A stretch of DNA of 64,000 nucleotides from CAWGCA01 sp963820955 (GCA_963820955.1 CAWGCA010000001.1:45946-109945), one strand, 5' to 3'; positions 8,576 through 17,811 are shown, counted from the first letter of the stretch. Numbers and translations are program-made. The notes: generated by a model not told the origin, from the sequence alone.

Positions 8576-9089
8576 GCGGCAAGTTTACAATCGCCCGAAG
8601 GGGGGAGTAACCGCCTACATTGGGTTGGGCAGCAATCTGGAAGATCCAGTGGCCCAGGTTAGGCGAGCCTTCGACGAACTGAATGAGATCCCCCGGAGCC
8701 GTTGCCTGAGTCGCTCCCGGCGCTATATCAGCCGGCCGATTGGCCCGGATGATCAGCCTGACTACATCAACGCCGCCGCCAGATTGCTGACCCATCTTGA
8801 TGCCTGTTCTCTGCTGGAAATGCTGCAGCGTATCGAACAGATGCATCATCGCATCCGGGGTGAGCGCTGGGGTCCTCGCACCCTGGATCTCGATCTTTTG
8901 CTCTACGGGGATCAGGTGATCGAGACACCCGATCTGACGATACCGCACCCAAGCATGCACCAGCGCCTCTTTGTTCTTCTGCCTCTGCGGGATATCACCC
9001 CGGATTTGATGATTCCCGGTCACGGGGAGTTGTCGGCATTGATCGATGCCTGTGCGGGGGACGGAGTCAGTCTTTATGAATCCTTTTGA
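8565..9089 (+). CDS. folK: 2-amino-4-hydroxy-6-hydroxymethyldihydropteridine pyrophosphokinase
   Basis: HPPK transfers pyrophosphate from ATP to the pterin alcohol in folate synthesis. The protein begins its fold at TAYIGLGSNLEDP and carries the signature GERWGPRTLDLDLLLYG, whose two Asp residues bind magnesium. The reading frame is open far upstream into pcnB, so the start is a choice. GTG at 8565 overlaps the end of pcnB by 11 bp and gives 174 residues, near the family's usual 160-170. No good ribosome-binding site is visible, so coupling to pcnB is likely. It begins a folK-panB-panC run. Confidence 0.88.
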   Translation: MKNERQVYNRPKGGVTAYIGLGSNLEDPVAQVRRAFDELNEIPRSRCLSRSRRYISRPIGPDDQPDYINAAARLLTHLDACSLLEMLQRIEQMHHRIRGERWGPRTLDLDLLLYGDQVIETPDLTIPHPSMHQRLFVLLPLRDITPDLMIPGHGELSALIDACAGDGVSLYESF

Positions 9090-9182
9090 ACCGCCTTGCG
9101 GGAAAGGCGATTAATCCGGATTTCGATCCGATGTCCGGGTTGCAGTACTATTGAATGGAATGAAATTTTGGGTGCCAGAATC

Positions 9183-9980
9183 ATGTCGCAAGTAACTACC
9201 AGTACATTGATGCAGATGAAGCAGCAGGGTGAAAAGATCGCTGTGTTGACCAGTTACGATGCCAGCTTTACAACGCTGCTGGAAACGGCGGGGGTGGAAG
9301 TCATCCTGGTCGGGGATTCTCTGGGTATGGTGATTCAGGGCCAGGAAAGTACGCTACCGGTGGGGGTGGAGGATATGGTCTACCATACCCGCTGCGTTGC
9401 CCGTGGGCGGCGGGACGCGCTGTTGATCGCAGATATGCCGTTTATGAGCTACAGTTCCGCCGATCAGGCCCTGGGGACGGCGGGACACCTGATGAAAGAG
9501 GGTGGGGCACATATGGTCAAACTGGAGGGAGGCGCGACCCAGCTGACGACTGTTCAACAGTTAACGGCCAATGGCATACCCGTCTGTGCGCATCTCGGCC
9601 TTCTGCCCCAGTCGGTGCATCGGCTCGGCGGTTACCGGGTCCAGGGTCGGGATGAGGAGTCAGCCCGCATCATGCAGGAGGATGCCTTGGCGTTAGAGGC
9701 CGCGGGGGCACAGATGCTGGTCCTGGAGTGTGTGCCGAGCTCTTTGGCGGCCGAGATCAGCCGTATATTGGCGATTCCGGTTATCGGTATCGGTGCCGGT
9801 TCCGGATGTGATGGTCAGGTGTTGGTGATTTACGACATGCTGGGGATTACTCCAGGGCCCTTGCCCCGGTTCGTCAGAAATTTCCTGCAGGAGACAGGTT
9901 CTGTGGCCGCCGCGATTGCCGCCTACGTCCGCGCGGTAAAAGAGGGTAGTTTCCCGGCTCCGGAGCACTGCTTCCAGTGA
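9183..9980 (+). CDS. panB: 3-methyl-2-oxobutanoate hydroxymethyltransferase
   Basis: PanB makes ketopantoate from 2-oxoisovalerate and methylene-tetrahydrofolate, the first committed step of pantothenate synthesis. The 265-residue protein has the expected TSYDASFTTLLETAGVEVILVGDSLGMV start, VKLEGG, PVCAHLGLLPQS and IGIGAGSGCDGQVLVIYDMLG motifs. The ATG at 9183 matches where PanB proteins usually begin; the open frame extends upstream to 9096 without support. The stop overlaps the GTG start of panC by 4 bp, so the two are translationally coupled. Confidence 0.95.
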   Translation: MSQVTTSTLMQMKQQGEKIAVLTSYDASFTTLLETAGVEVILVGDSLGMVIQGQESTLPVGVEDMVYHTRCVARGRRDALLIADMPFMSYSSADQALGTAGHLMKEGGAHMVKLEGGATQLTTVQQLTANGIPVCAHLGLLPQSVHRLGGYRVQGRDEESARIMQEDALALEAAGAQMLVLECVPSSLAAEISRILAIPVIGIGAGSGCDGQVLVIYDMLGITPGPLPRFVRNFLQETGSVAAAIAAYVRAVKEGSFPAPEHCFQ

Positions 9981-10828
9981 TTAGCGTCGATACCGTCGGG
10001 GACCTGCGCCGGCAGCTGGCGCGTTGGCGGGAGATGGGTGAACGCATCGCATTGGTGCCGACCATGGGTAATCTGCATCCGGGTCATCTCCGGCTGGTGG
10101 AGAGGGGCCGTGACCTGGCGGATCGGATGGTGGTCTCCATTTTCGTGAATCCCCTCCAATTTGGCGAGACAGAAGACCTGGACGCCTATCCCCGCACCAT
10201 GACAGAGGATGAGACCAAGCTTGTCTCTGCCGGCGTCGATCTGCTGTTCGCCCCTGCCTTGTCAGAGGTCTATAGTCGCCCCAGAACCGAGCAAACCCTG
10301 GTGCAGGTGCCGGTTATCTCCGATATTCTTTGCGGTGCATCTCGTCCAGGGCATTTTACCGGGGTGGCAACGGTGGTCTGTAAACTTTTCAATATGGTGC
10401 AGCCCGACCTGGCCTTGTTCGGGGAGAAGGATTTCCAGCAACTGCTGGTGATTCGGCGCATGGCCGAGGATCTCTGCATGCCGATCGAGATTCGGTCGGT
10501 GCCGACAGTACGCGAAGAGGATGGCCTGGCCTTGAGTTCCCGCAATGGCTACCTGACACCGGGGGAGCGTGAGCTGGCCCCCGCTATTTATCGGCAGCTG
10601 AATATAACGGCGACGGCGATCCAGTCAGGGGATACGGATTATCTCCGGCTAGAGGAGCAGGCGGTTAACGCCCTGGAGGAGGAGGGTTTGCGGCCCGAAT
10701 ATTTCCAGATCCGCCGAGCCCTCGATCTGGCGGAACCAACGGTGAATGATCGCCAGTTGGTTATTCTGGCGGCAGCTTTTCTGGGCAGGGCCAGATTGAT
10801 CGACAATCTGAGTCTGACTCTCGATTAG
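9977..10828 (+). CDS. panC: pantothenate synthetase
   Basis: PanC joins pantoate and beta-alanine using ATP. The 283-residue protein has the nucleotide-binding PTMGNLHPGH motif at 28-37, SIFVNPLQF, and KLFNMVQPDLALFGEKDFQQ, all diagnostic for the family, plus SSRNGYL for the pantoate site. Start is GTG within the GTGA overlap with panB. The gene ends 40 bp before dispersed repeat copy B, and the beta-alanine-forming gene panD lies 2 kb further on, separated by an mscS gene. Confidence 0.95.
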   Translation: MISVDTVGDLRRQLARWREMGERIALVPTMGNLHPGHLRLVERGRDLADRMVVSIFVNPLQFGETEDLDAYPRTMTEDETKLVSAGVDLLFAPALSEVYSRPRTEQTLVQVPVISDILCGASRPGHFTGVATVVCKLFNMVQPDLALFGEKDFQQLLVIRRMAEDLCMPIEIRSVPTVREEDGLALSSRNGYLTPGERELAPAIYRQLNITATAIQSGDTDYLRLEEQAVNALEEEGLRPEYFQIRRALDLAEPTVNDRQLVILAAAFLGRARLIDNLSLTLD

Positions 10829-10865
10829 GCTTGTCAGCCAGATCGCCTTATCTGTTTAGGGCTCC

Positions 10866-10980
10866 CCGAAAAAAATTAGAGGTGCCCGTATGGTGCAGGG
10901 ACGCACCACTATCTTCGTGCGCGCAAGCGCATGAATATGAAGGTGGTCGGAAATCGCGCTTTTCGATCGCCGTGTCGGCG
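10866..10980 (+). repeat. dispersed intergenic repeat, copy B
   Basis: This copy has the blocks A-tract, TTAGAGGTGCCCGTA, TGGTGCAGGGACGCACCACT, TTCGTGCGCGCAAGCGCATG, ATGAAGGTGGTCGG, AAATCGCGCTTTTCGATCG. The first five blocks match copy A, and the last two match copy C in inverted orientation. It lies between panC and mscS. The repeat opens a short frame whose peptide (MKVVGNRAFR) resembles that of copy C (MKVIRNRAFR), which produces an artificial N-terminal extension on the mscS frame. Confidence 0.75.
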
Positions 10981-11026
10981 ATTACAATCCCACTCCCCAC
11001 GATCGATCAACTTCCCTAGTCTACCT

Positions 11027-12778
11027 ATGATCAGGACAAGCCTTGCACGTATCATCGTTTCAGCGCTGATAGCGTTCTGCGTTCATGGTAGTGCCCAGGC
11101 GGAGGCAGTGGAGGCTCCGGCAACGGCTGTCAATGAGGCCGGGCAGATATCTGCCGGACTGAGCTCCCCCCGCGCCACCATGGGCACTTTCCTGCATGCC
11201 ATGAACGATATTAAGCGGGGGGAACCGGATCGGATCGAGGATGCGCTTACCACCCTGGATCTCTCGGCCGTCAATACCCTGGTGCGCAGGGAGCGGGGGG
11301 CGGATCTGGCCTGGACGCTGCTCGAGATACTGGATCGCACCCGGGTGATAGAGCTAAAGCGCATACCGGACAGAAAGAGCGGGGCCCCTTTTCTGTTTGA
11401 AACCTATAAGAGCGGGGAAATACGGATCTCAAGGCAGGAGGATGGCCGCTGGCTGTTTGATCAGCGAACCCTGGAGAGACTTCCCGGAATTCTGGATGAA
11501 CTGGCTGGCAAGGATCGGGTCAAGGGGACGGAACAGGACAAGTCCTATCTACCCTGGCACATTCGATTTCGTCAGACGCTGCCCGACAGTTTTAAAGAGG
11601 CCCCTTTTCTGCTGGAAAACTGGCGCTGGCTGGCGCTTTTTGCCATCGTGCTGGTTGGCGTGGTTGCCGACAAACTGCTTTCTATGCTGCTGAAGGGCAT
11701 CGTCCGGCGCTGGCGCAGCCGCACCAGCCACCAGGAGTACCGGGAGATATCCGATCAGATCCTCCGGCCGCTCGGTCTGATGGCCATGGCGGTTATCTGG
11801 TGGTTCGGCATCAACCTGCTGGGCCTGCCGGAGCACGCCATGCTGGTGCTGTTGGTGGCGGTCAAATTCCTGGCCAGTATAGCCGGCGTCTGGGCCGCTT
11901 ATCGACTGGTGGACCTGATATCGGCCAGCCTGCTGCGTCGTGCCCAGATGACCGCCAGCAAACTGGATGATGCGCTGGTTCCGCTGATCCCGAGAACTCT
12001 CAAGATCTTCGTCACGGTTATCGGTTTCATCTTCATTGCCGATAATCTCAATGTCGATATCTCAAGCCTGCTGGCAGGTCTCGGTTTGGGCGGCCTGGCC
12101 TTCGCTCTGGCCGCCAAGGATATGGTCCAGAACCTGTTCGGCTCCATCACCGTGCTGATGGACCGAACATTTTCGGTGGGCGATTGGATTGTGGTTGCCG
12201 GAATCGAGGGTACGGTGGAGCGTATCGGTTTTCGCAGCACCCGCATCCGCACCTTTTACAATTCCGTGGTGACGATGCCAAACTCCAAATTCATTACCGC
12301 AGAGGTCGATAACATGGGAGAGCGCCGCTACCGCCGGCTCTCCTGCAAACTGTCGTTGACCTATGATACCCCGCCAGACCGCATCGAGGCCTTCTGCGCC
12401 GGGGTGAGGGAATTGGTGCGCCAGCATCCTTATATGAGAAAAGACTATTATCAAGTCTATCTCAACGAGTTCGCCGCATCTTCCCTCGAGGTCTTGCTGT
12501 ATGTGTTCTGGGAAACGCCGGACTGGAACACAGAGTTACGGGAGCGCCACCGCCTGTTCCTGGATATTCTGCGTCTGGCCCGGCGACTGGATGTGGAGTT
12601 TGCCTTTCCCACTCAAACCCTATATATGAAGCCAGAAGGGGAGAAATTGACCTCTCCAGCGGAACTGTCGCAGGAGCAGGCGTTCGAACTGGGTAGAAAC
12701 GAGGCCGTTTCTATCGTTGAGGCGACAATAGGGAAAGGTGTCCGGCCGCCGCCCGTCGTTTTTCCCCCGGCCTCCTGA
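11027..12778 (+). CDS. MscS-family mechanosensitive ion channel
   Basis: A 583-residue inner-membrane channel of the MscS superfamily, which opens under membrane tension to release osmolytes. A signal-like segment (RIIVSALIAFCVHGSAQA) is followed by a periplasmic region of about 190 residues and several membrane helices. The pore helix GLGLGGLAFALAAKDMVQN and the beta domain FSVGDWIVVAGIEGTVERIG come next, then the alpha/beta C-terminal cage. It is longer than minimal MscS (286 residues). The frame is open upstream to 10931, but that part is encoded by the dispersed repeat, so ATG 11027, just before the hydrophobic segment, is preferred. It sits inside the pantothenate gene run without a clear functional link. 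Confidence 0.88.
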   Translation: MIRTSLARIIVSALIAFCVHGSAQAEAVEAPATAVNEAGQISAGLSSPRATMGTFLHAMNDIKRGEPDRIEDALTTLDLSAVNTLVRRERGADLAWTLLEILDRTRVIELKRIPDRKSGAPFLFETYKSGEIRISRQEDGRWLFDQRTLERLPGILDELAGKDRVKGTEQDKSYLPWHIRFRQTLPDSFKEAPFLLENWRWLALFAIVLVGVVADKLLSMLLKGIVRRWRSRTSHQEYREISDQILRPLGLMAMAVIWWFGINLLGLPEHAMLVLLVAVKFLASIAGVWAAYRLVDLISASLLRRAQMTASKLDDALVPLIPRTLKIFVTVIGFIFIADNLNVDISSLLAGLGLGGLAFALAAKDMVQNLFGSITVLMDRTFSVGDWIVVAGIEGTVERIGFRSTRIRTFYNSVVTMPNSKFITAEVDNMGERRYRRLSCKLSLTYDTPPDRIEAFCAGVRELVRQHPYMRKDYYQVYLNEFAASSLEVLLYVFWETPDWNTELRERHRLFLDILRLARRLDVEFAFPTQTLYMKPEGEKLTSPAELSQEQAFELGRNEAVSIVEATIGKGVRPPPVVFPPAS

Positions 12779-12859
12779 TCAATGTCCAAGTATGTCGTTG
12801 AAAACTACGAGCAATTGTAGATAATATGCGATCCACTAGTTTGGAGGAGTCTGCCATCC

Positions 12860-13240
12860 ATGCAGCTGACCTTGCTGAAATGTAAATTGCACCGTGCCTG
12901 CGTGACCCATGCCGAGCTGGATTACGAAGGTTCCTGCGCCATTGACAGGGATCTTCTGGAACGGGCCGGCATTCTCCCTTACGAGCAGATCCAGATCTAC
13001 AATCTCGCCAATGGAGAGCGTTTCACCACCTACGCCATCGAGGCGGAACGAGGATCACGGGTGATTTCGATCAACGGTGCGGCCGCCCACAAGGCGGCGC
13101 CGGGAGACCGGGTCATCATCTGTGCCTATGCAGCCCTGGACGAAGCAGAAGTGACGGTTTTCAAACCGTCCCTGGTCTACCTGGACGAACACAACCAGGT
13201 GGTCCGTACGGGGAACGAAATCGCTACCCAGGCCGCCTGA
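12860..13240 (+). CDS. panD: aspartate 1-decarboxylase proenzyme
   Basis: PanD makes beta-alanine from aspartate for pantothenate synthesis. The 126-residue proenzyme has the self-cleavage site Gly24-Ser25 in DYEGSCAID, where Ser25 becomes the pyruvoyl group, plus ANGERFTTYAI and NGAAAHKAAPGDRVIICAYA. A GGAGGAG ribosome-binding site precedes the ATG. It completes the panB-panC-panD set despite being separated from panC by repeat B and mscS. Its end overlaps the convergent acyltransferase gene by 17 bp. Confidence 0.95.
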   Translation: MQLTLLKCKLHRACVTHAELDYEGSCAIDRDLLERAGILPYEQIQIYNLANGERFTTYAIEAERGSRVISINGAAAHKAAPGDRVIICAYAALDEAEVTVFKPSLVYLDEHNQVVRTGNEIATQAA

Positions 13241-14165
13241 TCTTTGGCCAGCGGTTTTTTGCACACCACCACTGCCCGGGGCGTGCATGAATCCAGGACT
13301 CGTACAGGGCGTTGATTTTCCGCGTCATCTGCAGAGTTTGTGTCTGCCTGTCGCCGGTCGGATCGTCCGGTAGGATCGGTGGGTGGAAGGTGATCCGGAA
13401 GTGAGCCTGGTGTAGTCGCTCCACCTGAACTGGCACCAGTTCACAGTTGAATTTGAGGGCCAACCGGGCCGGGGTGACGGTGGTCAGCGCGTCCCGTCCG
13501 AAGAAGGGGAGGGGTTCGCCCGTGGGGATCTTTACGTCCGCCAGCAGGCCGATGGAGGTGCCTTTTTCCAGCAAACGGATGAGCGGGCGTACCCCGGCCT
13601 CCTTGGCAACAAAGTCGCAGCCCAACATCTCCCTCTTACGCTGCAGCAGAGAGAGGACCAGAGGATTGCTCTGTTCGCTGTGGATGACGCTCAGCGGTAT
13701 TCCCCGGTCTACGATAAACCCGGCTGCGAGTTCCCAGTTGCCGATATGCGCGGTGACGAAGATGGCCGGTGTATTCGGTTTCTGGAAGGCTTCGATATCC
13801 CCCTTTATCACCGTTTCGATGCGCTGGGGATGCCGGCTTTTCCGAATGACGCCGAGATGGGGGTATTCGGCCATCACCGCCCCGAAATTTCCCCATGTCT
13901 CACGGGCAAGGGCCTCGATCTGGTCTTCGTTTCTGTCCGGAAAGGCGTAGCGAAGATTGCGTTTGATCTTCAGGGTGCGCGGCTGGCGTGGTCCCAGCCT
14001 TTCCATCAACCAACGGCCAGCAGCGCTGGCGCGATCCGGCGACAGGGCAGCGCTGACAAGCCAGACGGTCGATAGACCAAGCGCCTGGGCTAACCAGACG
14101 GACTTTTGCCCCAGCGGGGCCTGGCGTAAGGCTTGCCATGCAGGGGAATCAACGAACAGCGGCAT
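13224..14165 (-). CDS. lysophospholipid/lipid A-type acyltransferase (LpxL/HtrB family)
   Basis: A 313-residue membrane-associated acyltransferase of the LpxL/LpxM family, which transfers fatty acyl chains to lipid A precursors at the inner membrane. The catalytic HxxxxE motif is HIGNWE in VTAHIGNWELAAGF. GLLADVKIPTGEPLPFFGRDALTT is the characteristic substrate-site block. ATG 14165 is preferred because the downstream sequence (MPLFVDSPAW) begins the conserved part; the frame is open to 14231. No strong ribosome-binding site is seen. Whether it is a housekeeping lauroyltransferase or a paralogue cannot be told. Confidence 0.82.
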   Translation of the reverse strand: MPLFVDSPAWQALRQAPLGQKSVWLAQALGLSTVWLVSAALSPDRASAAGRWLMERLGPRQPRTLKIKRNLRYAFPDRNEDQIEALARETWGNFGAVMAEYPHLGVIRKSRHPQRIETVIKGDIEAFQKPNTPAIFVTAHIGNWELAAGFIVDRGIPLSVIHSEQSNPLVLSLLQRKREMLGCDFVAKEAGVRPLIRLLEKGTSIGLLADVKIPTGEPLPFFGRDALTTVTPARLALKFNCELVPVQVERLHQAHFRITFHPPILPDDPTGDRQTQTLQMTRKINALYESWIHARPGQWWCAKNRWPKIRRPG

Positions 14166-14351
14166 GAGACAGACGTCTGCAGTAGTTGTGAAGGCACAGG
14201 ATAGGGTACATCGAACTGTTTTTCCATACACTCGGCAGGTCGCACAGGCTGGGGGTATCCTCCATCGTGCTTCCGCGGATCAGGTCGTTCCACAGATATC
14301 CATGGGTCAATGAGCATACGGGTACCGCGATAAACCCGTTCCATGGTTCTT

Positions 14352-14462
14352 TGCGATACGACAATCGAAAAGCGCGATTTCGGATCACCTTCATTTTCTA
14401 CGCTTATGTGCACAAAAATCGTGCTGCCTCAACCCATTACACGGGTGCCTCGAATTTTTCGA
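14352..14462 (-). repeat. dispersed intergenic repeat, copy C
   Basis: On the minus strand this segment reads AAAAATTCGAGGCACCCGTG, then a diverged GGCAGCACGA / TTTTGTGCACATAAGCG block, then AAAATGAAGGTGATCCGAAA and TCGCGCTTTTCGATTGTCGT. The right half matches copy B almost base for base, while the central palindromes have diverged. It lies between the start of the acyltransferase gene and the end of glgA, both on the minus strand, and its orientation is the same as those genes. Confidence 0.7.
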
Positions 14463-14469
14463 CGTGCCA

Positions 14470-15993
14470 TTATTCAGTAATCGGATTGGGAGCTGGATGT
14501 TCTATGGCCTTTTGGTATATCTCCTGGTAGCGACTGGCGCTGACGTCCCAGCTGAAGTCCTGCTCCATCCCGGTAGTGGCCAGTTTCTGCCACCAGATTT
14601 CTGGTCGTTGGCGGAACGCGATAGCACGTTCCACTGCCTGCCATAGAGAACCCGCGGTTGGCTGGTCAAAAACAAAACCGGTTGCGGCGCCGTTGAGCAG
14701 GTTGCGGGGCGTGGCGTCTATCACCGTGTCTGACAGGCCACCGGTGCGATGAACGATGGGCACAGTGCCATAGCGCAGACTGTAAATTTGGTTGAGCCCA
14801 CAGGGTTCGAAACGGGATGGCATCAGAAAGCAGTCACAGGCCGCTTCCACTCGATGCGACAAGGCTTCGTCATAGCCGAGGAACGCCGCTACCCGGTTCG
14901 GGTACTGGTCTGCCACCCGGCGCAGGGTCCGCTCCAGACCGGGGTCTCCAGCCCCTAGAAACACCACCTGGGTATTTTCGTGGCTTATCAGATCGGGCAG
15001 AATTTCCAGGATCAGGTCCACCCCCTTCTGTCGAACCAGTCGACCTATATGTCCGAAAAGAAGGGCGCTTTCGTCTTTCTGCAATCCCAGTTCCTGTTGC
15101 AGTTGGCGCTTGTTCAGTCGCTTCCGGTGGAAGTTGCCGGCATCGAACGGTGTGATTGTATGATCTGTAGCCGGATCCCAGCTCTTGTAATCGATCCCGT
15201 TCAGCACCCCCTGGAGGCGATCGCTCCGGTGCTGCAGCAGTCCCTCCAGGCCGCAGCCAAGCTCCGGTGTGCAGATTTCCCTGGCGTAGGCGGGGCTGAC
15301 GGTGGTGATCCAGTCGGCAAAGGCGAGACCACCTTTGATGAAAGAGAAGGCTCCATGAAATTCCAGTCCATCTGGTGACCAGAATTCGCCCGGAAGGCGG
15401 AGTTGATCAAAGCTGGTCCGGTCGAAAATCCCCTGGTAGGAGAGATTGTGAACGGTGAAAATCGTTGCCGGGCGACTGCCTTCCTCGGACAGCAGCGCGG
15501 GAATCAATCCGGTCTGCCAGTCGTTGCAGTGGACCAGATCAGGCAGCCAGCCGAGACCGGTCTGGTCCAGGGCCATTGCGACCACGGCACGGTTGAAAAG
15601 CCCGAAACGCAGGGCGTTATCGGCCCAGGCATTACCCGAGGCGTTGGTGTAGGGATTGCCCGCCCGATCGAACAGGCCGGGCGCATCAATCAGATAGAGA
15701 GGAATCCGGCCCGCCAGTCTGCTCCGCAACAGGCGCACGGGTTCCGACCACCCAGCCAATCGAAGCGAGCTAACCGGCTCCAGCGGGATCGATCTTTCCA
15801 CCACCTGAGGGTAGGCTGGCAGGACCAGCCGCACATCGAGGCCGCGATCGGCCAGGGCGATGGGCAGACTGCCGGCGACGTCGGCTAATCCTCCCGTTTT
15901 TATCAAAGGCAGGGCTTCGCTGACAGCAAAAAGAATGCTCCTGAGAGGGCTGTTTTGGCCACTCATATCGCAGTATTCAGGGGGCAAGGTCAT
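14470..15993 (-). CDS. glgA: glycogen synthase (ADP-glucose type)
   Basis: GlgA extends glycogen chains from ADP-glucose in the cytoplasm. This 507-residue GT5 enzyme has the ADP-glucose-binding KTGGLADV motif (Lys32), the HCNDWQTGL and FTVHNLSYQG blocks, and the C-terminal GT-B signature FLMPSRFEPCGLNQIYSLRYGT. The start could also be Met10 (15966), nearer to the first beta strand. It is divergent from pgi, with about 160 bp between them, and its substrate is made by glgC 2 kb away. No branching enzyme of the GH13 type is in the window. Confidence 0.93.
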   Translation of the reverse strand: MTLPPEYCDMSGQNSPLRSILFAVSEALPLIKTGGLADVAGSLPIALADRGLDVRLVLPAYPQVVERSIPLEPVSSLRLAGWSEPVRLLRSRLAGRIPLYLIDAPGLFDRAGNPYTNASGNAWADNALRFGLFNRAVVAMALDQTGLGWLPDLVHCNDWQTGLIPALLSEEGSRPATIFTVHNLSYQGIFDRTSFDQLRLPGEFWSPDGLEFHGAFSFIKGGLAFADWITTVSPAYAREICTPELGCGLEGLLQHRSDRLQGVLNGIDYKSWDPATDHTITPFDAGNFHRKRLNKRQLQQELGLQKDESALLFGHIGRLVRQKGVDLILEILPDLISHENTQVVFLGAGDPGLERTLRRVADQYPNRVAAFLGYDEALSHRVEAACDCFLMPSRFEPCGLNQIYSLRYGTVPIVHRTGGLSDTVIDATPRNLLNGAATGFVFDQPTAGSLWQAVERAIAFRQRPEIWWQKLATTGMEQDFSWDVSASRYQEIYQKAIEHPAPNPITE

Positions 15994-16152
15994 GGGTATG
16001 GTGGTTGTAGTCGCAGTATTGTTGTAAAAATTGCGATATTATATCCCGATTTCCGGGCACGGCTGTACCTCACCTGGCCTCCCGCCGGGTCTTCCCGTTC
16101 GATACCCGGAGAAAGCTCTATGCACAAGCAGTCGGAGTAGCAGTATATCGCC

Positions 16153-17811
16153 ATGAAATCATTTCGTCAGAGCAAAGAATGGCAGGCCCTTGAACAGCAC
16201 TGGGCGGAGATGGAGCCGCTGCTGATGAGGGATCTTTTCCAGCAGGACCCGGAACGGTTCGACCGGATGACTCTCCAGACCTGCGGTATGTTACTGGATT
16301 ATTCCAAGAACCGGATATCGAACAAGACCCTCGATCTGTTGATTAAACTGGCCCAGCGGGCGGATCTGCCTGGCTGGATAAGACGCATGTTTGCCGGCGA
16401 TCGAATCAATAATACCGAGCACCGCGCCGTGCTGCATGTGGCCCTGCGCAACCGCTCCAAGCAGCCGGTCTGGTTCGAGGGCAAGGATGTTATGCCGGCA
16501 GTCAATGCGGTTTTCGACCAGATGGAGCGTTTTTGCGAGTCGATCTGGAACGGGGAATGGAAGGGGTTCACCGGACGGCGCATTACCGATGTGGTGAATA
16601 TCGGGATCGGTGGCTCCAATCTTGGTCCGTTAATGGTTGCCGAGGCACTCAAGCACTACCAGTCCCTGGATCTGCGGGTTCATTTCGTTTCGAACGTGGA
16701 CGGCACCCACCTGGCCGAAACCATAAAGCCGTTGAACCCCGCAACCACCTTGTTCATCGTTGCCTCCAAGACCTTTACCACCCAGGAAACCCTTGCCAAC
16801 GCCCGCGCTGCCCGGAAGTGGTGCCTTGCCGCGCTGAACGATGAGGCCGCGGTTGCCAGACATTTTGTCGCGGTATCGACCAATGCGGAAGAAGTAAGCG
16901 CTTTCGGCATAGACCCGGACAACATGTTCGTGTTCTGGGACTGGGTAGGGGGGCGATATTCCCTTTGGTCGGCGATCGGACTGCCGATTGCCCTGGCCAT
17001 CGGCATGAAGAATTTTTATGAGTTGCTGGAAGGCGCTCACGAAATGGATCAGCATTTTCGAAATGCGGATCTGTCGGAAAATATGCCGGTGATTCTGGCG
17101 CTTCTGGGGGTCTGGTATCATAATTTTTTCGGCGTGAAGACCCATGCGATCCTGCCGTACGATCAATATCTGCGCATTCTGCCGGCCTATCTCCAGCAGG
17201 CCGACATGGAGAGCAACGGCAAAGGGGTAACCCGGGACGGAACCACGGTGGATTACAGCACCGGGCCGGTGGTCTGGGGGGCGGCCGGTACCGACGGCCA
17301 GCACGCCTTTTATCAGCTGATTCACCAGGGCACTCAGCTGATTACCTGCGATTTCATCGCCCCAATCCACAGTCAAAACGAACTGGGGGATCAGCACCAG
17401 AAACTCATGGCCAATTTCTTCGCCCAGACCGAGGCCTTGATGAGGGGGCGAACCCGGGAGGAGGCCCGGGCAGAGCTGGAGACCGGATGGCTCAATGCGG
17501 AGGAGATCGTGGAACTGCTCCCGCACAAGGTGTTCCCGGGCAACCGGCCCACCAACAGTATTCTCATCGACAAACTGACACCCCGGCGTCTCGGTTCGTT
17601 GATTGCACTCTATGAGCATAAAATTTTTGTTCAGGGCGTTATCTGGCAGATCAATTCCTTCGACCAGTGGGGAGTGGAGCTTGGTAAACAACTAGCGGGA
17701 GTGATCCTGAAAGAACTGCGTAACGAGCCGGAACCCGATCTACACGATGCCTCAACCGCGGGTTTAATCGATTTCTACAAGCGCCAGCGGCAAATTCCAG
17801 TTGAAGACTGA
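16153..17811 (+). CDS. pgi: glucose-6-phosphate isomerase
   Basis: Pgi interconverts glucose-6-phosphate and fructose-6-phosphate, feeding gluconeogenic carbon into glycogen or glycolysis. The 552-residue protein shows the sugar-phosphate-binding motif VNIGIGGSNLGPLM, the SIS-domain VASKTFTTQETL, MESNGKGVTRDG, the GQHAFYQLIHQGT signature and the C-terminal SFDQWGVELGKQLA. Length is typical of the long bacterial form. It is the first plus-strand gene of the hexose-phosphate/glycogen run, 165 bp ahead of glgC. Confidence 0.96.
   Translation: MKSFRQSKEWQALEQHWAEMEPLLMRDLFQQDPERFDRMTLQTCGMLLDYSKNRISNKTLDLLIKLAQRADLPGWIRRMFAGDRINNTEHRAVLHVALRNRSKQPVWFEGKDVMPAVNAVFDQMERFCESIWNGEWKGFTGRRITDVVNIGIGGSNLGPLMVAEALKHYQSLDLRVHFVSNVDGTHLAETIKPLNPATTLFIVASKTFTTQETLANARAARKWCLAALNDEAAVARHFVAVSTNAEEVSAFGIDPDNMFVFWDWVGGRYSLWSAIGLPIALAIGMKNFYELLEGAHEMDQHFRNADLSENMPVILALLGVWYHNFFGVKTHAILPYDQYLRILPAYLQQADMESNGKGVTRDGTTVDYSTGPVVWGAAGTDGQHAFYQLIHQGTQLITCDFIAPIHSQNELGDQHQKLMANFFAQTEALMRGRTREEARAELETGWLNAEEIVELLPHKVFPGNRPTNSILIDKLTPRRLGSLIALYEHKIFVQGVIWQINSFDQWGVELGKQLAGVILKELRNEPEPDLHDASTAGLIDFYKRQRQIPVED

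Noticed and set aside
16630..17691. 353-codon open frame antisense to pgi
   Set aside because: Pgi on the plus strand has all family motifs. The antisense frame is a by-product of codon bias.
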